A DNA stretch of 64,000 nucleotides from Paguma larvata (GCA_030068075.1 CM057835.1:70881895-70945894); one strand, 5' to 3'; shown: positions 22,640-35,205, numbered from the stretch's first letter. The notes: generated by a model not told the origin, from the letters alone. Program-made: numbers and translations.

Positions 22640-24640
22640 CCTATCTGTGTCACGCTCTTCTCCAGCCCCAGAAGACATGTGAACAGAGCAATCAGCAGGT
22701 CTGACTCAGGTCCCCTAGACCTCCCTAGGCACCGATCCTTCAGGTGGTACCTCCACACAGTGTATCAGGGTTGATTTGCAGATCCTGAGATTGTCTGGGC
22801 CTGGCTATGTGTGGGAACAAGGGACTGGCTAGAAGGACAAACAAAACATCCTCAATGCATTATCCTTGCATTTCTATATGGTGGTCATGGGCCACTCCTT
22901 CACTTAACAGACAAGTATTAGAGTCCAGAATTTCTCAGCTCACTGAGCTCCTAAAGCCCTGCCGTGATGACAGCTGGGGACTCTGAGTGGAGCAGACAAG
23001 TGCATTACCCAGTGTGGCGTTGTCCCTCTCCTGGGCTCACACCTGCACCCACCTCTGTCTGGAGCTCCTGACAGCTCACAGGTGTCCTCCTTGCTGGGAA
23101 GTGCTCTTGGTTCAGACAACTGCCTCCCCAGGTTTTTGTCCCCTCTCAGAGAGGTTCCATTGAGACTTGGCCTGAATCCAAGGTCCCAAGGCCCTGCCTC
23201 AGGTTCAGATGTCTGAAAGGTCCCAGATTTAGAGCTCCCTGAAGGATTAAGGCCTCGTCCAACACCTCCTGTGTGGGTCACTTCTCCTTCTGCCCAGTCT
23301 GACCTCTCTCCTCTTTCCAGGTTTCCTGCACATGCATTTCTCCATCTCAGAGTCTGCTTCCAGGAACCTAATCCTGCTGGTGGACATCCCTGAAAGGGTT
23401 CTCAGGGACCTAAAGAGGCCACTATACACCCATATCTGGGGTTTCTCTCCCCATTCCCCAATGTGCATGTCCAATCCCCAGAGATCAAATTGCTTCTTAT
23501 ATTTTGATACAATGAGAAAAGATGTAGACACACCATGTGCCCTAGGTTCTGACGGACAGTTGGCAAGTAACATCCAACCTGATGGTGAATGAGGGACATG
23601 GGGTAGTTGCCCCCTCTTACAAAGTGACCAGAAGATACATGATCACAGGAGTGAGACACAAAATGTGTGCTGTCCCACTTCTACCCCCAAATTGGGCACA
23701 GAAAAGCTTTTCTTTTTAATTTTTTAATGTTTATTTAATTTTGAAGGAGCCAGGCAGAGTGTGAGCGGGAGAAGGGCAAAGAGGGAGGGAGACACAGAAT
23801 ATGAAGCAGACTCCAGGCTCTGAGCTGTCAGCATAGAGCCCAATGCGGGGTTCACACTCACAACCCAGGAGATCATGACCTGACCAAAGTCAAACACCCA
23901 ACAGACTGAACTACCCAGGCACCCCAAGAACCTCTCTTTACACCCATCCTATCCGGAAATATAGACAGAAAACAATTTCAGGAAATACAGTTGAGCTGTC
24001 AGTGCTGTCACTTAATAAACCACCAGAGTCCCCTCTCATCCACAGTGAAATCCACCCACAGTCCCCAGAAACCACAGTCTGAAAATAAAGAGAATATCAG
24101 CAGCCATGCTTCCACCTACTATGTGAAACCATCCAGTGAATAATTATGAACATGCTCAGCCTTTCCCCACTAAGAGGATACAAAATACCTTATTGTCCAC
24201 CACTGATATTTGTTTTTGTCCTAGCTGAAATGATATCCTATAACTTCATATTGAGACAGAGTGTTAACTATTGTGAACACAGTTGATGGTAGATGATAAT
24301 GAGATGAGACAGGAGAACAAAAGAAAGGCATATGATTAATATGTATCCAAACAGATTCATATCAACATAAGGAAGAAACACTTGTTCCTTCTTTTGTCCT
24401 CATTTCTGCCACTAACCTGTGGTCAGAGTGGTGTCTATAATTACATCTTCTTCACTAACCACCCCATATCCCCTTCCCTCAGCAAACACCTGGGCAAGTC
24501 ATCATCCCTAGAGGTTGGGAACACCAACTTTGTCCCGAAAGTTCGTACGTTATCACACCTACTGAATTGGATCATATATGGTGAATTTATGACTATAATC
24601 ACAGTCCCAGTTTAGGGGATATCCTGGATCCATATATACT
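22640..24640 (+). repeat. IGLV duplicated block C, copy 1 (downstream flank)
   Basis: Downstream flank of V gene 2. The stretch from 22,782 (GATCCTGAGATTGTCTGGGC) onward recurs at 41,455 and, more diverged, at 33,570. It carries a later minus-strand SINE (23,711-23,925) not present in the other copies. No gene. Confidence 0.75.
23711..23925 (-). mobile_element. Felid tRNA-Lys-derived SINE (CAN-SINE type)
   Basis: Reverse complement of the carnivore SINE: it ends with CTACCCAGGCACCCC (head, complement), includes GAGATCATGACCTGA (B-box side) and CAGGCTCTGAGCTGTCAG, and starts at the A/T-rich tail. Non-autonomous; mobilised by L1. Confidence 0.9.
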
Positions 24641-25149
24641 TCTGCTTGCCCCAGTGTGTAGTAGAGACCCAATTGCCCCTTGATAGACATCAGAATCACT
24701 GAACCAGTGCCCCCTGCTTTTCCTGGTGATTCACTGCCAGGAAGACATAGGAGGGCCTGTGGTGTACTCTCAACCACCAGTGCAGTGCAGCCAAGATCCC
24801 ACTGGGTATCAATCCATTCACAACACACACCCCATGTGATGATGAAAAAGTCTCCTAAACCATTTTTTTCCATATCACTACAGGGTCTAGAATCTGATTC
24901 AAGTTCAGTTGACCAGATCTGGACAGTTAAGCCAGAAGAACCAGGTGGCCTAGTAGGACCTGGGAGAAGACAAGGAGAGGAAGTGAGATTTTCCACAGTG
25001 GCCCAGACCCCTAGCCTATAAAGCTCAGTGAGCACGCAATTCCCTGGGGGCAGGGGAGGTCTCCACAAGATGCAGATGCAGCTGAGGCTGGGTGTGGGTG
25101 GGGTCTGGGCATCTGCGTGTGGAACAGGTCCCAGGGGGTCCTGTGGTGC
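24641..25149 (+). repeat. IGLV duplicated block A, copy 3
   Basis: Begins with GTGTGTAGTAGAGACCC at about 24,652, matching the other A blocks, and continues to the leader of the type-2 relic. No gene. Confidence 0.72.
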
Positions 25150-25734
25150 TGATCCTCCCAGGACAACTCTCTGTGAGGCATTACTCCTCCCCTGCTGCTC
25201 CCAGAACAGGTGAGAGGCCCACAGGGAGGCACAATGTGAGGCACAGATTCCCTGCTCTTTCCCATCCAGGGTCCGTGGGGTCAGGTGCTTGCCCTCACCC
25301 CGGTCCATATTGCTCCCTTACCTCAGGGCTGGGCCAGTCATTTCTGACTCAGCCGCGCTTTCTGCTTGCAAGCCCCCCTCCTCTCCTCTCCTCTCTTACA
25401 GACTCCATGCCTCCCTTGGCCCTAGGCTACCTCCCTACATGTCAGTGGCCCTGGGGATGCCCAAGATCCCCTGCTCTGAAGATAAGCTCAGGTGTGAACA
25501 TGCATCTTGATACCTGCAGAAGGCAAGCCAGGCGCCCAGTCTGGTTATATATACAGATATGAACAACCATCCAGGTCTGATTCTGAGGATGCCACTTAAG
25601 GACATAGCCCCCTGAGCATGACCAGGACTGCAAGGGCCAGGACAAGGTTGTCATTGCTTCATCACCTATCATAGCAGCAGGAGTGCCGGGAATAACTCAC
25701 AGTGACACAGAAGGATTAGGATGGGACACAACCC
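25150..25734 (+). pseudogene. IGLV3: IGLV3-like V pseudogene relic, type 2, copy 3
   Basis: Leader-like exon with donor at 25,210; AG at 25,400-25,401; V exon relic from 25,402. It keeps CCTACATGTCAGTGGCCCTGG (framework 1, 25,434 on), CTGCTCTGAAGATAAGCTC (CDR1) and a stop-rich framework 2 and 3. The RSS heptamer is perfect (CACAGTG, 25,698-25,704) with nonamer ACACAACCC (25,726-25,734), but the spacer is 21 bp. Coding capacity is lost. Confidence 0.75.
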
Positions 25735-27590
25735 TACTCCCACAGCCCACCTGCCCTCTGTGCAGCTGCTGTCAGGTCTTAGGATCGGTGTCCTCCTTGA
25801 TCCTGGCATGACTCTCCAGGGGTGGGAGAATCCAGCAGGCTCTTCCTCTGGTCTGTGTTTATCCTAGTGGACAGAGTTGGGGGGGGCTCTTATGACTATC
25901 AGGATTATAAGTTTCATGGTTGATTGTAAAGATTTAGGGTGTCATTAAATATCACATGGGCCCCAGATGTAATCACATGTCACTCAGGAGGGGAGACAAA
26001 TGTCTCAGCAGTCCTGCAGGAATTTCTCTTCTCCTTGGATACAGGCAGCCTAGATGGGCCACAGGGGCCATGTCTACTCTGCTTTCCTTGATGAGGCGTT
26101 CCCATGTCCAGAAGGACCGCCTGATGCTTTGTGAAGGGGGACCAGGCCCCTGCTGCCCCAGGCTCTTCCATCCTTAGATTTTACACAAACTATGGAGGAA
26201 GTACAGCCACCATCTTGGATCCCACCTGGGATCTGCTGCCACTACTGTCGTCCCACTGCTCCAGATCCCATCACCTGCACCAGGCAGGTGTGACCCTTAG
26301 CTCAGGACTGACCCACATGGATTCACACCCAGCTCCATGCTGACCCTGTGCGGTGTCTCCATCTGCATTAAAGGCCCTTCTGTTTTCTGAGGGGAGAGAC
26401 TCTTTCCAAGACTCGTAAAAAAGTTTTTGATGAATTGAATTTCTCTTCATGGCTGTGGGAAACCACTTTGACCTGTGGTTTGAAATTGATTTTTAGAGCA
26501 ATTGCATGAAGTCAATTGACCAATGGGGAATTTATTAAGAGAGAAAAGCGTAGGCTTCCCCTATTTCCACTCCTGGCTTAAGTCAGAAAGATACTTTCAT
26601 GGGTGTTGGGAGACACAGGACAGAAATTCATTTTCTCCTCACCAAATCATGGCAAGTGCAGTTAGAATATTTCATCTAAAATTTACTAATTGACCTGATG
26701 CATTAGAAAGGAAACATTTTATGGGAATCTCTATGACCAAAATAATATTTTCAGGGATTTTTCAGGTTAAAGGATCATAAACAGGTCATTATAGAAGATT
26801 ATTCTCCAGAGATTGTCACCATAGGATTTCTGAACAACATGACAATGAATGGGCTGGCACCCTGTCCAGGTGGCCCCATGCCAAGTGCAACAGCACCCCC
26901 CACAGGCAGCTGCCAGAACTGAGGGCGAAAAGCTGTCTCCTTCAGGACCTGGAACATTTTGGCTGAGGTCCTACCACATCCCCCCTCAGCCTGGGCAGCC
27001 TTCCTCACCTGGTGCAGGTGTCTGTTGCTGTCTTGCACCTGCCAGCTTATGCTCTTCTCTCTCCCTGTACAGGGGCTAGGAAAGTGCATACCTGCCCCCA
27101 GCCCCCTTCCCTGCCTGGTGCACCCCTCCCTCATGTTCCTGCTCAGCTCAGTCAGTCTGTGGGCTATTGGAGAGAGCAGTGCTAGGTCATCCATGTGGGA
27201 AAAGACAGGAGGACAGGACAAAAGATACATTAGCACTCATATCCCTGTGGTTTTAGGTAGTAAGAGGAGAGCTGGAGATGAATAATAATCACTGACCTGA
27301 GTGGCCTCAACCCCCAGGTGATCTAGGGAGATTCCCAGGCACTGACCACACTTGTGTCAAACCTGTTCCTTCCTACCTCCGCATCTTCCAGCTGGAGACC
27401 CCTCAATGTGCCCAGCAGCTACTAAGAGAACTTAACTTATTATCTGGAAAATATCTCTTACCACACCTGATCACATCCCTCTGTGCCCAGAATCCTCACC
27501 TTAGGAGAAACTCGCACCAGCCCTGAACTGGATTTGAATCCTAGGTCCCTCAAGTTTCTCCTGTTCTTTCAGATCCTCTCACAGCCCCTA
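25735..27590. other. Type-2 3' flank, then unassigned sequence
   Basis: The first ~150 bp match the 3' flank of the other type-2 relics. From about 25,900 to 27,590 I recognise no gene or repeat family. Open frames on both strands are short and without known domains. Confidence 0.5.
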
Positions 27591-29235
27591 CCCTCCTCAG
27601 GGCACTGACTGGGCTCTTTCCATACATGTCTCACCACTTGTTTCTCTTCCTTCCCTGAGCGGGGCCAGAGTTCCCACTTCAATACGGACTGTGTCTTGTT
27701 CATGCAGAATTCTCAGGATGGAATGTGAGCCAGACCAACGTGGATCTGAATAAATGTTACCTAGGTAAATGCTCTCCTGTCTCTGTCCTTGGAGCATTAG
27801 TCCCTGGGTCACTACCCCCCCCAACACACATAAGTCCCTGCGTTCACAGTTGGCGCCAGCTATAGCCACTCCCTGAGTCCTGTATCCCCCATGCGGCACC
27901 ACCTGCATGACCTCCCACTACCCCAGAGAGGGGTGCAGGGACTCCTCAGTGAAACCTGTGCTCTCCTCCAGATGAAACTGTTCATGGTATTATGAGTAAT
28001 CTGAGCCCCTCGTGCCAGACATGAGGCAGCAGAAACCACGCATAAAGTCATTCCTCACTGGGGCAGCAGTCCATGAAGCAGGAATCAGGACCTGACCTAT
28101 AGGTTATCAATCTACCCTTCCCAAGGGAGACCCCTGCAACTCCAGCCACCAGTGTGGAGTGGCCACCAGAGGGCAGCAGAGATCACCTACCAAAACCATC
28201 TGCCCATTGGGGAGGCCCTGGCCATCAGGACTCCTAACAGGCTTGGGGGTAGTCGTCAGGACTTGAGACCTTCACGTCATTTGTCATTTGTCTACAGTGT
28301 CATCCTTCACTCTCAAGTACAAATTCTTCATGGTATGTGTGTGTTGGGTCCTGCTCTCTAATGTAGGCCCAGCCCAAATGTCCCCCACCAACCCGTGCCC
28401 TTGCCCACCCGAATGAAATAGATGCTGTCCCTGTCCAAACACCCATCCTCCCTCTTATCACATGTTTCCCTCTCTCTCCCCTGTGCTGACAGTTCCTGTT
28501 CTGACAGACTCAGCTGCTCTTCTTTCCTGGAAGTTCCTCCCACCTGCCCTCTCACCTGTCCCTCCAGGTACCTCCCTCAAGTAAAGGAGAGGGGACTGGA
28601 AAGTTCTGTTCTTCCCTATTCCCAGTGCCTGCAACACAGTGATTTTCTCAGTAAACTTTTTTATACTTAACTTATACATTAAAATGTGTATTACATACTT
28701 TCCCCAATAGGTGAAGAAATTTAATCATGGTAAAGACACTCTTGAAGAGTTACTACATTCCGAAGCCCCCTCTCATTCTCTTACACGGTAATCAGTTCTT
28801 TTGCACTTGATCTGTTCTTGCCCCTGACTGCAACATAGGGATACTAAGGCACGCGCCCTGTAACCGGTGCAGGAGCTCACGGCCAGAAGAAGACATTTAC
28901 AGCTCCTTGAGGATTTGGAAAGTCCATGTGCTCTTGGTACAGGATGAATTTTATTTGGTCTCTGGGTCATGAGCTGTCATCTGGTGTACGACCCTGTACC
29001 TAGTAAGTCTCAATAGTGTCACTTATAGAATGGGCTCAGAAAATAAAGACACACTCCACCTCTGAGGACTCAGTTGCCAAGCCTGCCAAGGAGCAAACCC
29101 AGGACATAATCTAGGTTGGAGATGTTGGTTCCAGATCATAGGACCAGGTTGCCCCTCCCCTCTCTGTGCCCTTTGGGGCTGAGCCCTTCTCTGAACCCAC
29201 AAGGCTCCTCAGCAGCAGCCCCTGAGGCCTAGCTG
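27591..29235 (+). repeat. IGLV duplicated block B, copy 3
   Basis: Shares with the other B blocks the segment around 28,150-28,190 (GTGTGGAGTGGCCACCAGAG, then GGCAGCAGAGATCACC) and the final 300 bp before the octamer. A 28,900-29,060 stretch (TTTTATTTGGTCTCTG) is shared mainly with 36,490. Upstream flank of V gene 3, no gene. Confidence 0.7.
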
Positions 29236-29243
29236 ATTTGCAT
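29236..29243 (+). promoter_or_regulatory. Octamer promoter element of V gene 3
   Basis: Perfect ATTTGCAT, 102 bp before the leader ATG at 29,345. Confidence 0.9.
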
Positions 29244-29344
29244 AACCAGCAGGTCTCTCCAGCAAGGGGATAAGAGAGACCTGGAGACCTGGGAGAAGAG
29301 AGTCCAGCCTCTGGTCTTGGTAGCAGCATCAGGGCACCTCCACC

Positions 29345-30077
29345 ATGGCCTGGACCCCTCTCCTCCTCAGTGTCCTGGCATACTACACAGGTACATGCCC
29401 AGGCTTACACCCACCCCAGCCTCAGAGGTCAGAGACAAGACTGGGTCTGACTCTGAGCTCAGTAGGGCGCTGCCTATGCGGAGGGGGCAGGATGCTCAGG
29501 ACCCTGCCGCAGGATGAGGGGCTGGCAGGGTGATAGTCCTCCACTGCACTCACTGGCTGTGTCAGCCCCGAGGGCCTGCACCTGCCAGAGAAAATGGGAG
29601 GAGTTCTTATTTGTTTGCAGGTTCCATCCACTAGGGAGGCCTGGGGACCCCAGTGGCTGAGACTGATGGGAGGGGGTGCCCTGGACACCCAGATTATCCC
29701 TAGATCTCAGTCCAAGTCAGGCAGATGGGAGTTTCCTAAGGATGAGACCCTAAGCTGAATGTCTGTCTCTCCTTTTCTCTCTTGCAGGCTCCGTGACCTC
29801 CAACAGCCCGACTCAGCCCCCTTCCATTTCGGTGGCCCTGGGACAGACGGCAAGGATCACCTGTGAGGGAAACAACATTGGAGGTGCATATGTTTCCTGG
29901 TACCAGCAGAAGCCAAGCCAGGTGCCCCTGATGATTATCTATAAAGATAGCGAACGGCCCTCAGGGATCCCTGACCGATTCTCTGGCTCTAACTCTGGGA
30001 ACACAGCCACCCTGACCATCAGCGGGGCCCAGGCGGAAGACGAGGCTGACTATTACTGTCTGTCTTATGATAGTGTT
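29345..30077 (+). CDS. IGLV3: Immunoglobulin lambda variable gene, IGLV3 subgroup, V gene 3 (ORF intact, variant heptamer)
   Basis: Leader exon 29,345-29,390 ([16 protein letters not shown]), GT at 29,391, AG at 29,786-29,787, V exon 29,788-30,077. The mature domain begins [12 protein letters not shown]; Pro replaces the usual hydrophobic residue before TQPP. Cys23 (ARITCEG), Trp41 (VSWYQQKPS) and Cys104 (DEADYYC) are present. The germline CDR3 part begins LSYDSV and is shorter than in genes 1 and 2. The ORF is open and the promoter intact, but the RSS heptamer deviates (see next feature), so under IMGT-like rules it may rank as ORF rather than functional. Confidence 0.9.
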
Positions 30078-30116
30078 CACAGCGACACAGGCAGATGAGG
30101 AAGTGAGACACAAACC
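30078..30116 (+). other. V-RSS, 23-bp spacer, non-consensus heptamer CACAGCG, V gene 3
   Basis: Heptamer CACAGCG (30,078-30,084), 23-bp spacer, nonamer ACACAAACC (30,108-30,116). The T-to-C change at heptamer position 6 departs from CACAGTG; the first three bases CAC, most critical for RAG cleavage, are kept. Confidence 0.9.
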
Positions 30117-30299
30117 CCTTCCCTGTCTGATTCATAGTGTCCTCTAGCCCCAGAAGTCCTGTGGACAAACCAGTGAGCAGGTCTGGCCCAGGTCCCCAGG
30201 TCTGAGGTCTGCAGGCTGCCTCCCCTTCCCAGCCCTGCAGGCAAGTTCTGCAGAGGATGTCTAAGGGACAAGACAAAAATTACTATTGCAACGAGATTC

Positions 30300-30850
30300 C
30301 ATTTGTTTCAAGAGACAGAGCCATGACTGAACATGTTCCGTGCAGATGTGGACAACATTTCAAGGGGGCCGCATCTCACTTCTAGAGATGAAAACTGCAC
30401 TGGATGATGTGGAGAACAGATCAGATGCTGCAAAAGAAGAGAGAAGCAAACTCCCTACTGTCAAAATAGTAACCATCCAAAATGAAATAAGACACAAAGT
30501 CTGAAAAAATTGAACATGGCCTCTGCTGGTTGTGGGACCCCCTCATGCAGCCTACCATGCATGTAATTGGAGTCCCCCAGCAGAAAAGACGGAGGAACAG
30601 AAAACGTGGGTAAAGAAATATTGACCAAAAATGTTACAAATGTGGTGAAGACAATCTCTGACACATTCAAGAAGTTCAACAAAGGTCAAGCTCAGGAAGC
30701 AGGAGGCACTACCAATGCCAAACACATCACAGTCACACTGCTGAACACCAGTACAGAAGGGACATCTGTGAAGCAGCCAGAAGGAGCATGCGTGTCATAC
30801 CCTGAGGAACAAATATGGTAAACGCAGATTTCTTATTCTAAGCCATGCAA
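30300..30850 (+). repeat. Old L1M ORF1 fragment, copy 3
   Basis: Degraded sense L1 ORF1 (CAGATCAGATGCTGCAAAAG, CACATCACAGTCACACTGCTG). Parallel to 10,801-11,545 and 37,860-38,620. Not coding. Confidence 0.65.
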
Positions 30851-30908
30851 GTAGGAAGACAGCAGACAAATATATTTTAAAAGAAAGCTATTAAAATAAT
30901 ATCAGTAC

Positions 30909-31140
30909 GGGGTACCTGGGTGGCTCAGTCGGTTGAGCATCTGACTTCATTTCAGGTCATGATGTGGTTCGTGGGTTCGAACCCTGCAATGGGCTCTGTG
31001 CTGACAACTCAGAGCCTGGAGCCAGTTTCGGATTCTGTGTCTCCCTCTCTCTCTCTCTCTCTCTCTCTGCCCCTCTCCTGCTCACACACACACACACACT
31101 CTTTCTCTCTCCCAAAAATAAAACATTAAATTTGTTTTTA
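30909..31140 (+). mobile_element. Felid tRNA-Lys-derived SINE
   Basis: Sense copy with head GGTACCTGGGTGGCTCAGTC, B box GGTTCGAACCC, GACAACTCAGAGCCTGGAGC, an expanded CT tract, a short CA run and an A-rich tail. Confidence 0.92.
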
Positions 31141-31179
31141 ATTTAAGAGGAAAGGCACTGTGTATATCTAGGTTGTTTT

Positions 31180-32568
31180 TCCTTCACAAGAGCAAGTGCC
31201 TCAGGAAAGAACCCCAGCTGACTGACATATCCATGGGCAAGAACTGGGCCACAAGGTCAATCATGGCCTGGGAGGACTAGAGAATAGCAATGGTCTGGCT
31301 TTTAAATGAGTATTCAAGACAAGATCCAGAAAGAGACTGTCTGCTGTATCAACAAAGCATGTGTGTCCACTATAGTGCCTCACAAACAAGATGGAAATTC
31401 TCGGATGGGGACGGTGTCTTGTTCACATTCGTGTCCCAGGATGGAATTGACAAAGTGGATCAATAAATGTTTACTGGGTGAGAGCTCTCCTGTCTCCAAC
31501 CTTGGACTAACGGCCACCACTGCCTTATTTTAACCGTGCACCAGCAGCCAGCACCAGTAGGAGGAAGACTCTAAGTCTTGTGTTCCCTGGTGCCAAGCCC
31601 AAGATCCATATCCAATGCATGACCACCCCCCACCAGAGGTCTGTGTAATGATACCTCCTGTGCATCCTGCTTTCGCCTCCTCCAAATGAGCCTGTGCTTA
31701 CTTTCATGAGTAATCTGATCCCTTCCTGCCTCATCTTGAGGCTGGCAGGAGCTACTTAGAGACAGCCAATTCCTCCCCTGGGGCCAGCAGTCCACCAGTC
31801 AGGGAATCCTGCTCTGAACTGTGGATTCTGAGTCTCCCCCTGGACAAAGGACTTCCCTGTGCCTCCAGCAGCCAGTGTGGAGCAACCACCAGGGGGCAGC
31901 AGAGATCACCTGGCAAAGCCCCCTGCACATGGGAAGGATCTGGGCATCAGGGCTCCTAACAGGGAGGAAGGGTGGGTGTCCAGAACTTGAGACCTGAGGT
32001 GTAGGTTTTCTGCAATATCACCTTGACACTGATCTACAGTTCTGACTCAGGGTCTGTCACATCTGTCTCCTGTAGAATTTGCTTCTACTCAAGCACAGGT
32101 CCAGCACTCCACGCCTCTCCAGCCTACCTCATTCCGGTTAAACTGTCAAACCCACCTCAAACTGGGCTGCCCCTGGTACCGAATGCATTCTGGGAGTACT
32201 GAAGCACAGCATCTATGACCTGTCCCAGTAGATCTCCCCAAGAATAGACACTACAGCACCTCAAGGGCTACTTAAAATTCCATGTGCACTTAGCAAGGGA
32301 AGAATTTGTTATGTTTGATGCTCAAACACAGTGATACAGGGTAGGACACTGTAGTGACCTAAGCCTCCCATGGTCACCCAGGAGCAAAGACAGAACACAA
32401 CCTGGGGTGGAGATGTCAGACTGAACTATGGGATCAGAGGGTAGACCAGAAGCCCCTTGGATGCGGATGGGTCTGCATGGGCTGCCACTTCCCTCTCTGT
32501 GACCCTTGGAACTGAGTCCTTCTCAAAAACCACCAAGTTTCTTAGCAGCAGGCCCTGAGCCCTGGCTG
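31180..32568 (+). repeat. IGLV duplicated block B, copy 4
   Basis: Closely related to 14,800-16,190 and 20,290-21,770 (for example CACCAGGGGGCAGCAGAGAT at 31,888). Upstream flank of V pseudogene 4. No gene. Confidence 0.75.
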
Positions 32569-32576
32569 ATTTGCAT
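32569..32576 (+). promoter_or_regulatory. Octamer element of V pseudogene 4
   Basis: Perfect ATTTGCAT, 95 bp before the leader ATG. The promoter is preserved although the gene is broken. Confidence 0.85.
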
Positions 32577-32670
32577 GAAGACCAGCTGTCTCCAGCAAGG
32601 GGATGAGGGAAGCCTCGGAGGAAATCTGCCCAGCCTTGGATCTCAGGAGCAGAATTATGGTACCCCCACC

Positions 32671-33376
32671 ATGGCCTGGACCCCTCTTCTCCTCAGCCTC
32701 CTTGCTCACTGCACAGGTGCTGACTCCAGGATCACACCCACTCCAATCCCACAAATCTGAGACATGCCAGTCCTTGATTCTGACTTCAACAGAAGGCTGC
32801 CTGTGGGGAGAAAGATGCTTATGACCCTGCTGTGGGAGGAGGGCTTGAGGAGTCAAATCTCCCACTGTGCTCACTGGCTGTGTGTGAGCCCTGAATGGCT
32901 GCACCTGCCCAGAGAAAGGGGTCAGGGAGTTCCCATTTGTTCAAAGGCTCCACCCAACAGCCAGACCCCTGGGTTCCATGGGGCCAGAGAACCCCTGGAA
33001 CTCAATCCCTGTGAGAGAGATGGGGTTTCCTATAGATGAGACCCAAAGCTGGAAGCCCACCTCTTCTTTTCTTTCTTATAGGCTCCTTGGCTCCTACATG
33101 CTGACTCAGTCTCCTTCCATTTTGGTGGCCTCGGGACAGACAGCCAGGATCATCTGTGGGAGAAACAACATTGGAAGTAAAAGTGTTTATTAGTACCAGC
33201 AGAAGCCTGACCAGGCCCCCATGCTGGTCATCTATTATAGCATAAACTGGCCCTCAGGGATCCCTGACCGATTCTCAGGCACCAGCTTGGGGAACATGGC
33301 CACCCTGATCATCAGTGGGGCCCAGACCTAGGATGAGGCTGACTATTACTGTCAGATGTGGAACAGTGGTAATGTT
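32671..33376 (+). pseudogene. IGLV3: IGLV3 V pseudogene 4 (frameshift and two stops, RSS kept)
   Basis: Leader exon 32,671-32,716 ([16 protein letters not shown]) and splice sites (GT 32,717; AG 33,080-33,081) are fine. The V exon (33,082-33,376) lacks one base where leader meets framework 1 (TTGGCTCCTAC against GTGGCCTCCTAT in gene 1). It has TAG in place of Trp41 at 33,191-33,193 (TATTAGTACCAGC) and a second TAG at 33,329-33,331 in framework 3. DEADYYC is otherwise kept, and CDR3 begins QMWNSGNV. The lesions rule out a functional chain. Confidence 0.92.
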
Positions 33377-33415
33377 CACAGTGACACAGGCAGACCAAGA
33401 AGTGAGACACACACC
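33377..33415 (+). other. V-RSS with 23-bp spacer, V pseudogene 4
   Basis: Heptamer CACAGTG (33,377-33,383), 23-bp spacer, nonamer ACACACACC (33,407-33,415). A usable-looking signal on a dead gene, so non-productive rearrangements are possible. Confidence 0.85.
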
Positions 33416-33419
33416 CCTT

Positions 33420-35205
33420 CCCTGTGTGTGTCACACTGTCCTCCAGCCCCAGAAGACATGTGCACAAAGCAATCAGAAGGTCTGACCCAGATCCCCAGAC
33501 CCATGGTCCCCAGCCCTCCCTATCCACCCTCCCTTTATGCAGTACCTCCTGAGGGTATACCAGGGTTGATTTGGGGCTCCCGGAATTACCTAAGCCTAAA
33601 TGTGTTTGGGGACAGACGGACTGGGTGGAAGGACAAACAGAAAGAAACATCTATCCACCGGTTATTATCCCTGCATTTCCATATGATGGTCATGGGTCAG
33701 TCCTTCTCCCTGCTGACCAGGATTAGAGTCCACAATTTCCCAGCTTAGCTGAGCTCCTGAAGCCCTGCCACCATGGCAGCTGGGGATTCTGAGTGGAGCA
33801 GATTAGTGCATTACCCACTGTGGTGTCACCCCTCTTCTGGGCTCACATCCACACCCACCTCTGCCTGGGGTCCCTGACAGCTCATAGGGATCCTTCTCAC
33901 TGGGAAATGTTCTTGGTTCAGACACTGCCTCCCCAGGTTTCTGCCCCCTTCTCTGAGAGGCTCAGGTGAATGCTGGCCTGAGGCCACAAAGCCCTGCCTC
34001 AGATATAGATATCCTGAAAGGTCCCGTTCTTAGAGCTCCTGCCAGAATGAGACCTCATCTGATGTCTCACTCGATGTGGGTCGCTTCTTCTGCCCAGTTT
34101 GACCCCCCTCCTCCTTCCAGATTTCCTGCACATGTACTTTTCCGTCTCAGAGTCTGCTTCCAGGAACCTGATCCAGGATGGCCAGCATCCCCAACACAGT
34201 CTGCAAGGAACTGAGGAGGCCGCTATTTAAACACAAAGCTCTGGCTTGTCCCTGAAAACCTCAATACATGTGCCAAAATCCCCAACAGATCAGTTTGTTC
34301 CCTGTATTTTTAAACAATGACAAAATTGCAGACACACTATGTGCTCGGGGTTCTGACAGACAATTGGAGAGTCGCATCCATCCTGAGGGTGAATGAGGGA
34401 CATTGGGGCAGTTGCCTCTTCCTACAAAGTGACCAGAAGATAATCCCATAAGGGAGACACGAAATGGGTGCTTCCTCACTTCTAACCCACAGATCTTGTA
34501 CAAGGTTCTCTCCTTATACCCACCCTACCCAAAAATAAAAATGGAAAACCATTCTGTGAAAAACGGTACAGCCTGTCAATGCTGACACTTAATAAGCCAC
34601 CACAGTCCCCTGTCATCCACTCACCCACATACCACAAACCACAGTCTCCAGTTAAGAGAAAGTCGGCAGCCATGCTTCCACCAAATATGGAGAAACCATC
34701 CAATGAACAATTACAAACATGTTCAGCCCTTCCCCCTCACAAGAGGATACAAAACATATTCTTGTCTGCTAGAGATATTTATTTTTGTCCCAGCTGATTT
34801 GCTATCCTATAACTTCATATTGTGATAGAAATTAAGGTATTGTTAACACATCTGATGTTAGATATTAATGGGATGAGAGAGAAGAATAAAACAGAAACAT
34901 ATGATTAATATGTACCCAAACATATTCATACAGCATAAAAAAGATGCACTTGTTACTTCTATTGTCCTAATTTCTCCCACTATCCTGCGGTCAGAGTGGT
35001 GTTCACAATTACCTTCTTCAACCCATACCATATCCACTTTGACCACAGCAATTATCTGAGTTAGTCATGATTCCTGCCAGTTCAGATGCCCAAATCTTCA
35101 TTCTGGAAGATTCATCCATTATCAGACCTGCTGCATTGAACTGTGGTGCATATGACTGTAATCACAGATGCAGGGTGTATTAGGGGACCTCCTGAATCCA
35201 TACAT
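33420..35205 (+). repeat. IGLV duplicated block C, copy 2
   Basis: Downstream flank parallel to 22,640-24,640 and 41,456-43,080 (for example CAGCTGGGGATTCTGAGTGGAGCAG around 33,777 in two parts). It lacks the SINE seen in copy 1. No gene. Confidence 0.75.

Noticed and set aside
30909..31140. tRNA genes
   Set aside because: tRNA-like A and B boxes are all inside SINE copies with CT tracts and A-rich tails. No stand-alone tRNA gene seen.
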